Assembly: GCA_026003175.1 (NCBI GenBank)
Contig: BPGT01000002.1
Span: 434,001-498,000, forward strand
Direction of reading: 5' to 3'
Origin: Armatimonadota bacterium
Lineage (GTDB): Bacteria > Armatimonadota > HRBIN16
Length of the DNA stretch: 64,000 nt
Numbering within the stretch: position 1 is the first letter of the stretch; each line of letters begins with the position of its first letter. The position numbers and the translations under genes are program-made. A model generated the notes under the pieces. It saw only the letters and a list, made by a program, of their open reading frames with translations. It ran no database searches and was not told where the DNA came from. This document shows positions 17,007 through 25,794 of the stretch, piece after piece.

Positions 17007-19406
17007 ATGTATGCAATACGTACAGCGGGGACGCTCTTCTTGCTCCTGTGCTTCATGCAGAGCATCTTTGCGCAACAGCCTTTCACCTACCAGGGGATGC
17101 TCAAGGCATTCGGCATCCCCGCCAACGGCAACCATGACTTCCAGTTTTCTCTCTGGACAGCGAACTCCGGCGGTTCACAGGTAGGTCCCACCATCACGCG
17201 CACCGGCATCAGCGTCAGCAACGGATTGTTCACCACAGAACTGGACTTCGGCAACGTGTGGGACGGCAACGAACGGTATCTGCAGATAGCGGTGCGCCCC
17301 TCAGGCAGCGGTTCGTATACCACCCTCTCCCCGCGTGTGAAGGTGAACCGTGTTCCCTACAGCCAGCTGGCTTTTGTTGCGCTCAGTGTGCCCTGGTCCG
17401 GCATTAGCGGCATACCTGCAGGCTTTGCGGACGGTGTGGACAACGATACCACCTACACCGCGGGGGCGGGGCTACAGTTGGTTGGCAACACTTTCTCCAT
17501 CGCCAATGGGGGAGTGGTGTCGGCGATGCTGGCGGATAGCGCGGTGACCACCATCAAGATTGCCGATGGCGCGGTGACCGACGCAAAGTTGTCTGCTACG
17601 GGTGTGGCGGCAGGCACTTATGGGAGCGCGACGGAGGTGCCCCAGATCACCGTGAACGCGCAGGGGCGTATCACGGGTGTCACGAATGTGCCCATTTCGG
17701 GTGTGTCTCCGGGGGGTGCAGCGGGTGGCGACCTTGGGGGAAATTATCCGAACCCGACGGTGGTGGGTTTGCAGGGTCGCCCGGTAGCGGCTACGGCTCC
17801 TGTGGCGGGTCGGGTGTTGAAGTGGGATGGTACTGCGTGGGCGCCTGCGCCCGATGACACGGGCGGCTTGACGCTTCCGTTCAGTGGGAGCGCGAATGTG
17901 GGTTCTGGCGCAGTGTTCCAGGTGACGAACACCGCCACCAGCGGCATTGCCGACGGCGTGTGGGGTGTGAGCGACAGCCCCGACGGCAGGGGCGTGTATG
18001 GCTATGCCACTGCCACCAGCGGCACCAACTACGGCGTGTTTGGACGAAGCAACAGCTCCGACGGCTATGGCGGATATTTCCTCGGACGCGGGTACTTCTC
18101 AGGCAATGTCGGAATCGGCACCACCAGCCCAACCGCCCGGCTGCAGGTTGCTTATGATAGCTCCTTGACCAACGCCACCCTGCGTCTGCACGAAACTGCC
18201 GCTGACTATGCCCGTCTGGAGTTCACCAACACGAACCCGGCGCGCAAGTGGCACATTGCGGGACTGATCGGCAGCACCCAGGCAGACGACCGTCTCAACA
18301 TCTGGAACAGCGCGGCGGGCGATATCCTCTCGGTCACGGGCAACGGGTTCGTGGGGATTGGTGTTACCAGCCCAACCGCCCGGCTGCATATTGCTCACAA
18401 CAGTACCCCTGATAGCCCTACCCTGCGTCTGCACGAAACTGCCGCTGAGTATGCCCGTCTGGAGTTCACCAACACGTACACGACGCGCAAGTGGCACATA
18501 TCAGCCTTCCTCGGCCTTGCGCCAACGGATGACCATCTCAACATCTGGAACAGTGCTGTGGGCGAGATCCTCTCGGTCACGGGCAACGGGTTCGTGGGGA
18601 TTGGTGTTACTTCTCCGGGTGCTAAGCTGCATGTGCGGACCGCGACGGGTGAGAGCGCGATCTACGGGGTTCATACTGACACCAGCGGCAATGCCTACGG
18701 CGGGTGGTTTGAGAGCGCCAGCACCTCGGGCAGGGGCGTGTATGGCTATGCCACCGCCACCAGCGGCACTACCTACGGCGTGTATGGGCGAAGCGCCAGC
18801 ACCTCTGGCAGGGGCGTGGTTGGCTTGGCAACCGCCACCAGCGGCACCAACTATGGCGTGTATGGGCAAAGTAGCAACAGCCCCGACGGCTACGGCGTTT
18901 ACTCCTCGGGCAGGTTCGTCGCTACGGGCACCAAGTCGTTCCAGATCGACCACCCGCTTAGCCCCGAAACCCACTTCCTCAACCACTTCTGCACCGAAGG
19001 TCCCGAGCCGTACAACGTCTATCGCGGCACGGTGGTGCTGGACGCCCGGGGTGAGGCATGGGTGCAGTTGCCCGATTACTTTGAGGCGATCAACCGTGAT
19101 CCGACCTATCATTTGACCCCCATTGGGGCGCCGATGCCCAACCTGCATGTGGCGGTGGAAATCCAGAACAACCGTTTCAAGATAGCGGGCGGTGCGCCGG
19201 GCAAGAAGGTCTCGTGGGAGGTGAAAACCGTCCGCAACGACCGCTGGGTGCAGGAGTACGGCTACCAGACCGAACAACCCAAGCCCGCAGAGTATCGCGG
19301 CAAGTACCTGCACCCCGAACTGTACGGTCAGCCGAAGGAACTGGGGATACATTATCATCCTGAGCCGGAGCGGGAGGTGGTGCCCGAAAAGCCTGTGGGG
19401 AGGTAG
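17007..19406 (+). CDS. Secreted tail-fibre-like repeat protein
   Basis: The 799-residue exported protein starts with a signal peptide (MYAIRTAGTLFLLLCFMQSI...FA). It then has a conserved FTYQGMLKAFGIPANGNHDF domain. A middle part carries phage-fibre-like linkers (ADGAVTDAKL, VGIGTTSPTARL). Two near-copies of a segment of about 80 residues (LRLHETAADYARLEFTN) follow, and several GVYGYATATSGT(N/T)YGV repeats. The last 150 residues form a distinct conserved domain starting near FQIDHPLSPETHFLNH. The ATG at 17007 has AAAGGAGG upstream. A cell-surface fibre or adhesin is likely. Repeats make copy-number change possible. Confidence 0.75.
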   Translation: MYAIRTAGTLFLLLCFMQSIFAQQPFTYQGMLKAFGIPANGNHDFQFSLWTANSGGSQVGPTITRTGISVSNGLFTTELDFGNVWDGNERYLQIAVRPSGSGSYTTLSPRVKVNRVPYSQLAFVALSVPWSGISGIPAGFADGVDNDTTYTAGAGLQLVGNTFSIANGGVVSAMLADSAVTTIKIADGAVTDAKLSATGVAAGTYGSATEVPQITVNAQGRITGVTNVPISGVSPGGAAGGDLGGNYPNPTVVGLQGRPVAATAPVAGRVLKWDGTAWAPAPDDTGGLTLPFSGSANVGSGAVFQVTNTATSGIADGVWGVSDSPDGRGVYGYATATSGTNYGVFGRSNSSDGYGGYFLGRGYFSGNVGIGTTSPTARLQVAYDSSLTNATLRLHETAADYARLEFTNTNPARKWHIAGLIGSTQADDRLNIWNSAAGDILSVTGNGFVGIGVTSPTARLHIAHNSTPDSPTLRLHETAAEYARLEFTNTYTTRKWHISAFLGLAPTDDHLNIWNSAVGEILSVTGNGFVGIGVTSPGAKLHVRTATGESAIYGVHTDTSGNAYGGWFESASTSGRGVYGYATATSGTTYGVYGRSASTSGRGVVGLATATSGTNYGVYGQSSNSPDGYGVYSSGRFVATGTKSFQIDHPLSPETHFLNHFCTEGPEPYNVYRGTVVLDARGEAWVQLPDYFEAINRDPTYHLTPIGAPMPNLHVAVEIQNNRFKIAGGAPGKKVSWEVKTVRNDRWVQEYGYQTEQPKPAEYRGKYLHPELYGQPKELGIHYHPEPEREVVPEKPVGR

Positions 19407-19410
19407 TGGT

Positions 19411-19682
19411 AACCTAACCCCCCATCCCCCTTCCCTGAGAGGGAAGGGGGAGACACACCCCTCTCCCTGTGGGAGAGGGGATGGGGGAGAGGTGAGAAAG
19501 GTGAGTTCAACCTAACCCCCCATCCCCCTTCCCTGAGAGGGAAGGGGGAGACACACCCCTCTCCCTGTGGGAGAGGGGATGGGGGAGAGGTGCGATGAAC
19601 CTAACCCCCCCATCCCCCTTCCCTGAGAGGGCAGGGGGCGCACTCCCCTCTCCTTGTAGGAGAGGGGATGGGGGAGAGGTGA
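19411..19682. repeat. Three tandem two-hairpin palindromic repeats
   Basis: This 302-base gap between two secreted-protein genes is filled by three near-identical units starting at 19411, 19509 and 19598. Each has the order CCTAACCCCCC, a hairpin CCCCCTTCCC/GGGAAGGGGG, and a hairpin CCCCTCTCCC/GGGAGAGGGG, then GATGGGGGAGAGGTG. The same family occurs at 35172-35446 and 50549-50640. No coding potential is seen. The ribosome site of the next gene lies just after it. Confidence 0.9.
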
Positions 19683-19708
19683 GAAAAAACGGAAAGGAGA
19701 TACACACC

Positions 19709-20395
19709 ATGAAACACACTATCTTCGTCGTGGCACTGGTCACAGGTATCTTGGCAAACGCCCTCGCCCAGTCGGGAGGAGACTACGACCTCTCGTGGAG
19801 CGTCATCTCCTCTGGAGGCGTCACCTTCAGCACCGGAGGCAACTTCCAGCTGGGTAGCACCATCGGGCAACCGGTTGCGCTGGGAGCCAGTTCTATGCAC
19901 ACCGGAGGCAACTGGGACCTCACCGATGGCTTTTGGTATGTGCGCTATGCCCTGCTCAGCGGGGTGGTGCACCTGCTCAGTTTCGGTGGCAACCCTGCCG
20001 GTGTGCCGGTGGAGTTGCAGATACGCGCGCCGGGCAGTTTGGCTCCGTTGCAGGTGCACACGCTGGCATTGAGTGCGTCGGGTGCGTATTCGCTGGTGGC
20101 TCCGTTAGATGGGGTGTATGACCTGTCGGCGAAGGCGTCGCACTGGTTAAGGCAGACGTTGGCGAGTGTTTCCGTCGCGGGTGGTGGGGTAGCGCACTTT
20201 TCGCTGGTGAACGGGGACATCGATGGGGACAACGAGGTGACGTTGTTTGACTTTGGTGCGTTAGTGGCGGCGTTTGGGAGTATGCCGGGCGATGCGAACT
20301 GGAACCCTGAGGCGGATTTGGATGGTGACGAGGAGGTGACGCTGTTTGATTTCGGGGTGCTGGTGAGCAACTTCGGCGCGGTCGGGGATGATTAA
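19709..20395 (+). CDS. Secreted protein with C-terminal dockerin-like module
   Basis: The 228-residue protein starts with a signal peptide (MKHTIFVVALVTGILANALA). Next comes a short domain (YDLSWSVISSGGVTFSTGGN), often seen in such secreted proteins, and a beta-sandwich-like segment (GVPVELQIRAPGS). It ends in two EF-hand-like repeats (DIDGDNEVTLFDF and DLDGDEEVTLFDF). The last 100 residues resemble the end of the beta-helix protein at 55-2596, including a shared SHWLR(Q/R)T motif. ATG 19709 follows AAAGGAGA. Function unknown; a calcium-binding surface module is likely. Confidence 0.75.
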   Translation: MKHTIFVVALVTGILANALAQSGGDYDLSWSVISSGGVTFSTGGNFQLGSTIGQPVALGASSMHTGGNWDLTDGFWYVRYALLSGVVHLLSFGGNPAGVPVELQIRAPGSLAPLQVHTLALSASGAYSLVAPLDGVYDLSAKASHWLRQTLASVSVAGGGVAHFSLVNGDIDGDNEVTLFDFGALVAAFGSMPGDANWNPEADLDGDEEVTLFDFGVLVSNFGAVGDD

Positions 20396-20398
20396 AGA

Positions 20399-21529
20399 TC
20401 AGGCGTCCTCTAGCACTTGGGCATAGCGTTCCACCATCTGGCGCAGGTCAAAGTATGCTTCGGCGTGCTGATGAGCATGTTCGCCCATGCGTTTACGTTC
20501 GTCAGGATGTTGCAGGAGATACAGGATTCGCTCTGCGAGCGTATCCTCTTCTTGTAGCGGCACGACGAAACCCGTTTCGCCGTCCAACACCACATCGCGC
20601 ACTGCGCCCACGTCAGTGCTAACCGCGGGCACACCGCAGGCGGCGGCTTCTATGAGCACGTTCGGCAAACCTTCCACACGGGAGGTAAGCACTGCAACGT
20701 CCAGCGTGCGCCAGACGGCGGGGATGTCTTCGATCACTCCAGTGAATACCACTTGTTGCTGGATGTTCATCTGTTCTGCCATCTGCTCGAGTGCAGCACG
20801 CTGAACACCATCTCCTACTACGAACGCCCGCGCCTGCGGCATGGTTCTGAGCACACGTTGCGCTACTCGCAGAAAGAGGGAGATGTTCTTTTCGGGGCGC
20901 AGCATGGATACTGTGCCGAATGTGGGCGTCTTCGGCGACAGCCGCCATTGCTCACGCAGGTTTTCACCATGTGGAGAGAACCTCTGCAGGTCGATTCCAT
21001 TGGGGATGACCACTACACGCCGTGCTCTCCACCCTTCTGCTTCCAGCAGCAATCGTTTCTGGGTCTCGGAAAGGGCTATCAGCACGTCTACAACGCCCGA
21101 GGCTAACCGGCGGGCTATCGCCATTTCGCGCTGGCGATGCGTTTTGGCGAAAGTGCGCACTGAAACTACAAGTTTGGGAACTAGACCAAGTCGACGTAGC
21201 AGCACCGCATATAGCAGGGGGTAGGGTGAATCGATAGTGAAAACTACACCAGGGCGAGTCTGTCTGACCAGCTTGATGACACGTAGCAGTACTCGCCAAT
21301 CGGTGCGTGAGCGCCCGTGTAGCGCGTAAATGGGTACGCCTACCTGCTGCAACTGTTCACCCACAGACCCCAACTCATACAGGGCGCAGGCGTAAACGTC
21401 CAAGCGCGGCGAGAGCGAGGTAAGTAATCTTTGCAACACACGCTCTGCACCGCCCAGCTGGTACGTCGCGTGGAGTACCAGTATCCTGCGACGGTTTGGC
21501 GACGAATGCTGTGCCATCTCTGTCTTCAC
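20399..21529 (-). CDS. Glycosyltransferase family 4
   Basis: The 376-residue GT-B-fold enzyme moves a sugar from a nucleotide donor onto a glycan or lipid. The acceptor-side loop GGAERVLQRLL is near the N-terminus and VVVIPNGIDLQRF is in the middle. The donor-binding motif VEGLPNVLIEAAACGVPAV (E-x7-E) lies in the C-terminal half. GTG 21529 overlaps the stop of the upstream gene; ATG 21517 is an alternative. It is the downstream member of a leftward pair with the TIM-barrel protein. Acceptor unknown. Confidence 0.85.
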   Translation of the reverse strand: MKTEMAQHSSPNRRRILVLHATYQLGGAERVLQRLLTSLSPRLDVYACALYELGSVGEQLQQVGVPIYALHGRSRTDWRVLLRVIKLVRQTRPGVVFTIDSPYPLLYAVLLRRLGLVPKLVVSVRTFAKTHRQREMAIARRLASGVVDVLIALSETQKRLLLEAEGWRARRVVVIPNGIDLQRFSPHGENLREQWRLSPKTPTFGTVSMLRPEKNISLFLRVAQRVLRTMPQARAFVVGDGVQRAALEQMAEQMNIQQQVVFTGVIEDIPAVWRTLDVAVLTSRVEGLPNVLIEAAACGVPAVSTDVGAVRDVVLDGETGFVVPLQEEDTLAERILYLLQHPDERKRMGEHAHQHAEAYFDLRQMVERYAQVLEDA

Positions 21530-22836
21530 AGGGTAACTGTTTGCTCCTGCAGGGTGAGTGTGGCAGTCTCCGGTAGCCAGCGCGCCGACGGGTCGTCTGA
21601 GACATCCTGTATGCTCAGACGGTAGCGCTGCCCCGCGCGCATCGGGGCAGTATGCAGATGCACCAGGTTACCATCCACCTCGACGTGGTCTATTTGCAAG
21701 GGCGGAGTGAAGATGTATCGGCTCTTTTCTCCTGCGGTCCGGGCATCCAGTCGCTTATTGAATACCAGCAGCGCGCTATTCTTGCCGGTGCGCATCGTTT
21801 TCACCACTCGGGGCGGTTCAGTATACATGTACAATCCCAGCGTGTATTCGTATAACGTGGTGCTTTGCACACCGATAGCCTTACATGCCTCACGCAGTTG
21901 GTCGATCCACTGCCACGAGCGACGATTCTGCGGTTGTGAACCGATGTCTGCTTGTATCATTATCGGTAGACCACGCTTTGCTGACCGTGCTGCTTGCACC
22001 AGAGGCTGGTAAGCGCGCACATAGCGCGGGGCGAGCTCTGCTTTTATCCAGTCGTGCCAGTGGGTTTGCAGGCAGATAGCGTCGGGGCGAGCTTGCCGAA
22101 CCACTTCCGCAATGTCCTGACCATGAACTTCCCGTACGAAGCGTACCGGGTCGGGTACGTCGATGGCAAGTATCCACACGGTGACCGGGATACGCGGATG
22201 AGTTTTGCGGATGCCTCCCTCGCCGTTAAGCAGGTCACTCAGGAACTCGGTGTGGCTCTGAACGCGAAATTCCACCCACTTCGCATACAGATCCGGCTGA
22301 CGGAGCCAGAAACGGGAACGGGATTCATCCTGGAACTCCGGCGGTTGCGCGCCAGAATATTTCTGTGCGAAGAGCGAACGGCAGCGCTCGCATAGGCAAG
22401 CGTACGCGGGGGAGGTGGGGCCCGGGTATTCGGGCCAGAAAGACTCCATGATATGCACGCCGTCGAAGGGATACCGGCGAAGTACGTCAGAGATTTGCGC
22501 CTTCTTCCAGCGGCGGTACTCGGGGTGGTTCAGGCACAGGCGCGTGTAGCCGTCGTTCATCGGCTGGCGTGTTACCATGCACCACTCCTGCCAGCCATCT
22601 GGCAGGTCGTGCGTGTCGTAAGTGCCGTTGCCGAAGGTGGTGTAATCCACATGTATCTTGCGCCTGCGCAGGGCGTTCAGCACTTCACCGTGCACGCGGC
22701 TGTCCCGGGTGACAATCATCTGTATGCCGTTGAAGCCATGCGCGGCAATCTCCTCGGCGATGCTCTCCGCGCTACGGCTGGCATAGTATCGCCCCAAAAA
22801 AGGGTCTATTTGCACGCAATGGGAAGGGAAAGGCAT
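21526..22836 (-). CDS. Putative TIM-barrel glycoside-hydrolase-like protein
   Basis: The 436-residue protein has no signal peptide. The layout is that of a barrel glycosidase-like protein: AAHGFNGIQMIV early, RYPFDGVHIMESFWPEYPG near residue 120 with acidic residues at the end of a strand, and a Cys cluster (CLCERCRSLF) just after. The last 90 residues look like a beta-sandwich. It resembles uncharacterised glycosyl-hydrolase-like proteins in which the acidic residue after the FDGVH strand is catalytic, but the family is not certain. Its stop overlaps the start of the glycosyltransferase gene. Confidence 0.6.
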   Translation of the reverse strand: MPFPSHCVQIDPFLGRYYASRSAESIAEEIAAHGFNGIQMIVTRDSRVHGEVLNALRRRKIHVDYTTFGNGTYDTHDLPDGWQEWCMVTRQPMNDGYTRLCLNHPEYRRWKKAQISDVLRRYPFDGVHIMESFWPEYPGPTSPAYACLCERCRSLFAQKYSGAQPPEFQDESRSRFWLRQPDLYAKWVEFRVQSHTEFLSDLLNGEGGIRKTHPRIPVTVWILAIDVPDPVRFVREVHGQDIAEVVRQARPDAICLQTHWHDWIKAELAPRYVRAYQPLVQAARSAKRGLPIMIQADIGSQPQNRRSWQWIDQLREACKAIGVQSTTLYEYTLGLYMYTEPPRVVKTMRTGKNSALLVFNKRLDARTAGEKSRYIFTPPLQIDHVEVDGNLVHLHTAPMRAGQRYRLSIQDVSDDPSARWLPETATLTLQEQTVTL

Positions 22837-22950
22837 AGGCGTTACAACACCGGTCCGCTTTTAGTCTACCACACAGGGGGTAGGGATGCCAATGCATAAA
22901 CCGGGTTGCAGGGCATGGGAAGGGAAACGCCAGTTATCTTCTCCTAAACC

Positions 22951-23994
22951 TCACGCCCTGGAACCGACTCGCATCACCTCACCCGTTTGTGCGCTGCGCC
23001 AAACGGCTTCTGCCACCTGCAGGTCTTTCGCACCATCCCAGAGGGTGCTGCGCGGCGTCTCCAGACCCAGACAGCTGCGCGCGAAGTTCTGCAGCTCACC
23101 CGCGTAGCCGAAACAACCCACCGCGTGTACCCGCAGCACTTCCGTCCAGTCAGGCTGCCACTCGATCCACTGGTTCCTGCCGCCGGGATGTGGCTCTGCA
23201 ATCGGTTCCCCACGCGGGCGATAGCGCAGGCGGAGCATGTCTTCTACCTCCAGCCAGCAATCCACGCCTGTCAGAGACATTCGCTCATGAATCTTCCACG
23301 AGGGCGACTCCAGCGCGTTCAGGTTCAGGATGCCCAGTGCGCCTTCCGCGAAGCGCAGGTTGATAGCGTAGGCGAAGCGACTTTCGCTTACCGCGTGCAG
23401 GCGCGCGTACACCTCCTCTACCTCACCGCCGAAATAGCGGGCAAGGTTGAACAGGTGCACTGCCTGACCGATAAGGAATGCTTGTGGTGCACTGGGAATA
23501 CCCCATATCGCGGGGTAGGGACCGTTGGAGAAGCGAATCTCCACCACCGTCACCTGCCCGAATTCATCCTGCTTTTGGGCAATCTGCTTCGCCAGCTCAT
23601 AGCCGACGGCAAACCGCTTCATGTAGGCGACCGCTCCCCACAAACCCTTTCGATCAGCATGTTCTGCCAGATCCTGCGCGAGTGCAGCGGAGACGGCAGA
23701 CGGTTTCTCCACGAAGATGGGTAACCCCCCATCCAAACACTGCTTACCGACCTCGTAGTGCATTTGCGGTGGCCCCACGACAACCACGCCGTCCAGTTCT
23801 TCTTTCGCCAGCATTGTGCCCACGTCGGTGTACCATCGCAGTGCACCGAACCAGCGGGCGTTGCGTTGCGCCAGATCCTCACGCAGGTCGCATACAGCAA
23901 CCAGCTCTATCTCGGGGATAAAGGACACAGCAGGGAAAAGCGAATGGGTAGCGTGTCCTCCACACCCCACAAAGGCGATACGTGCTTTCTTCAC
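22951..23994 (-). CDS. Gfo/Idh/MocA-family oxidoreductase
   Basis: The 347-residue NAD(P)-dependent sugar or inositol dehydrogenase-type protein starts with the Rossmann motif IAFVGCGGHATHSLFP. The family EKP motif (IFVEKPSAV, near residue 95), where Lys is catalytic, is present. The usual C-terminal alpha/beta substrate domain follows. The start is GTG 23994, with an AGGAGAGCC-like site upstream. It is transcribed leftward, with the carbonic-anhydrase-like gene 35 bases upstream, so they may be one operon. The sugar is unknown. Confidence 0.85.
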   Translation of the reverse strand: MKKARIAFVGCGGHATHSLFPAVSFIPEIELVAVCDLREDLAQRNARWFGALRWYTDVGTMLAKEELDGVVVVGPPQMHYEVGKQCLDGGLPIFVEKPSAVSAALAQDLAEHADRKGLWGAVAYMKRFAVGYELAKQIAQKQDEFGQVTVVEIRFSNGPYPAIWGIPSAPQAFLIGQAVHLFNLARYFGGEVEEVYARLHAVSESRFAYAINLRFAEGALGILNLNALESPSWKIHERMSLTGVDCWLEVEDMLRLRYRPRGEPIAEPHPGGRNQWIEWQPDWTEVLRVHAVGCFGYAGELQNFARSCLGLETPRSTLWDGAKDLQVAEAVWRSAQTGEVMRVGSRA

Positions 23995-24029
23995 CTCTGG
24001 CTCTCCTTAGGACGAGGATGTTGATTACA

Positions 24030-24530
24030 TCATTCGCGAGGAGGCTGCAGAAATCCACCCGCTTGGGGGGGTGAAAGCGACTCATAGGGGGGTGTTTGCA
24101 GAGTGATCGCCTCAAAGAGAGGTTGCCTCTCACGAACCCGCAGGTAGTACGCCTCTATCACAAGGTTCGGATGTCGTTCGCGCAGGGTGCGTATTGCCGT
24201 CCACAGGTCTTCTATCTGTCTTCGCTCTGTCTGCTCTGGCGGCAGATGGTACCTTTCGTAGAAACCGCAACTCTGGTGGGCAATAAGGATAACACGTTGT
24301 ATCCCGTGTGCTTCCACCAGAAAGGAGATATGCCTGCGCGCCAACTCGTGTTCCCAAACGGTAAGCACGCCCAAGCACATCCATCCCGCTCCACCCGGCA
24401 CGACGAAACGGTCGAACCGTTGCTCGCCCAGTGCCTGCTGGATGAACTGTTCACAGGCAGAGGCGAACCGCCCATCGGAGCAGTAGATGGCCAGGGTGTG
24501 CGCGAATTCTTCGCCGATGGATTGCTTCAC
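24030..24530 (-). CDS. Beta-carbonic-anhydrase-like protein
   Basis: The 166-residue protein keeps the zinc-site layout of beta-carbonic anhydrases. C17-x-D19-x-R21 (CSDGR) supplies a Cys ligand and the Asp/Arg dyad, and H85-x2-C88 (HQSC) supplies the other ligands. The rest of the sequence is unlike typical enzymes and the C-terminus is short. GTG 24530 is favoured because GGAGG lies upstream and it leaves room for a divergent promoter; a longer start at 24581 would almost touch the rightward gene. It may hydrate CO2 or be a zinc protein of other function. Confidence 0.65.
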   Translation of the reverse strand: MKQSIGEEFAHTLAIYCSDGRFASACEQFIQQALGEQRFDRFVVPGGAGWMCLGVLTVWEHELARRHISFLVEAHGIQRVILIAHQSCGFYERYHLPPEQTERRQIEDLWTAIRTLRERHPNLVIEAYYLRVRERQPLFEAITLQTPPYESLSPPQAGGFLQPPRE

Positions 24531-24592
24531 AGGAAAGCCTCCCGTATACCGCGAATCGCTTGTGATAACGGATTGGGACACAGGAGATGACC

Positions 24593-25603
24593 ATGACCTC
24601 TCGTGAACGGGTGCTTGCTGCTATCGAATTTCGCGGTCCCGACCGCGTACCCTTCCAGCACGCGGTGTTCCCCGGTGCGTTCTGGCGTCATGGGCAGAAA
24701 CTGGTGGACTTCCTGAACGCGCGTCCTGACGACTTCGGGGCGCGAAACTTCTCCATCCCGCCAGAACCCGCAATAGAGGGCGACATCGAGGAGTACGTAG
24801 ACCAGTGGGGCAGTCGGTGGCTGAGGCGCAAGGGCTACAGTGCAGGTGAAGTAAAAGATGCACCGTTGAAAAGCTGGGACCAGCTGCGCGACTACCAGTT
24901 CCCATCTGTACCCGACGACAGCGTTTTCGAGGACATCGCCCGACGACTACAATCGCCCGAGTGCGACTGGTTCCGTACAGGTGGGGGAGGCACACTCTTT
25001 GAACAGATGCAGTGGTTGCGCACCAGCGAACAGCTGTTCCTCGACCTGGCGGAAGAGCCAGAAGCACTGCACGAACTCGCCGATCGCCTCGTGGACTGGA
25101 ACCTGCAGCATATCCACAAGTGGTTAAAGGCAGGCGTAGACGGTATCACCTTTGCCGATGACTGGGGGGCGCAGGATAGATTGCTGATCAGCCCGCGGCA
25201 GTGGCGGTCGTTCTTCAAGCCGCGCTACGCCCGTATGTTTGAACCGATTAAAAACGCGGGCAAGAAGATATTCTTCCACACCGATGGCTGGACGGTGGAC
25301 ATCTGGGACGACCTCATCGAGATAGGGGTGGATGTGCTCAACCCCCAGCATCCGCTGATGCCACGCCAGCTACTGGAGGAGAAACTGGCAGGCAAGGTGT
25401 GTGTGCGCTCCGATTTAGACCGCCAGTACATTATCCCTTTCGGCACGCCAGAACAGGTGCGCCAGCATGTGAAGGAGACGGTGGATCTGTTCGGCAGGTT
25501 CAACGGCGGACTGATTCTGCACGGCGAAATCGGTCCCGAAGTGCCTTGGCAGAACATCGTGGCGATGTACGAGGCTTTTGAAGAGTTCGGGAGGTATTAC
25601 TGA
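24593..25603 (+). CDS. UroD-family (uroporphyrinogen decarboxylase-like) protein
   Basis: The 336-residue protein starts MTSRERVLAAIEFRGPDRVP, typical of the UroD-like methyltransferase group. In the middle it has GVDGITFADDWGAQDRLLISP, and later KIFFHTDGWTVDIWDDLIEIGVD and GEIGPEVPWQN. These fit corrinoid/methyltransferase-type relatives, not heme UroD. ATG 24593 is six bases after CAGGAG and is preferred to the ATG at 24587. It is divergent from the carbonic-anhydrase-like gene across about 60 bases. The 190 bases after it contain no convincing gene. Confidence 0.75.
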   Translation: MTSRERVLAAIEFRGPDRVPFQHAVFPGAFWRHGQKLVDFLNARPDDFGARNFSIPPEPAIEGDIEEYVDQWGSRWLRRKGYSAGEVKDAPLKSWDQLRDYQFPSVPDDSVFEDIARRLQSPECDWFRTGGGGTLFEQMQWLRTSEQLFLDLAEEPEALHELADRLVDWNLQHIHKWLKAGVDGITFADDWGAQDRLLISPRQWRSFFKPRYARMFEPIKNAGKKIFFHTDGWTVDIWDDLIEIGVDVLNPQHPLMPRQLLEEKLAGKVCVRSDLDRQYIIPFGTPEQVRQHVKETVDLFGRFNGGLILHGEIGPEVPWQNIVAMYEAFEEFGRYY

Positions 25604-25794
25604 ATCTGAACCATCTGCCCACCGCCAGCCTGCAGGCACTGATTCGACACTTTGTGCTTCGTAATGACATAGTGCACTTTGCCTGGTGTCATTACAAGGA
25701 AGCCGGCGACCAAAGCAATCTGCGCGTTTTACGAGAAGGCAGTTGAAACCCGTTTCCGTTTAGGATACGATAAAAAAAGCGATCTGGCAACGGG

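Noticed and set aside
19507-19743. Frames rich in PLSHRERG or PSPLLQGEG
   Set aside because: They are translations of the palindromic repeats; the same words appear wherever these repeats occur.
25600-25746. Frame of about 48 codons after the UroD-like gene (LNLNHLPTASLQALIRHF...)
   Set aside because: Codon use looks plausible but there is no ATG, GTG or TTG start and no family match; it may be a decayed gene end.
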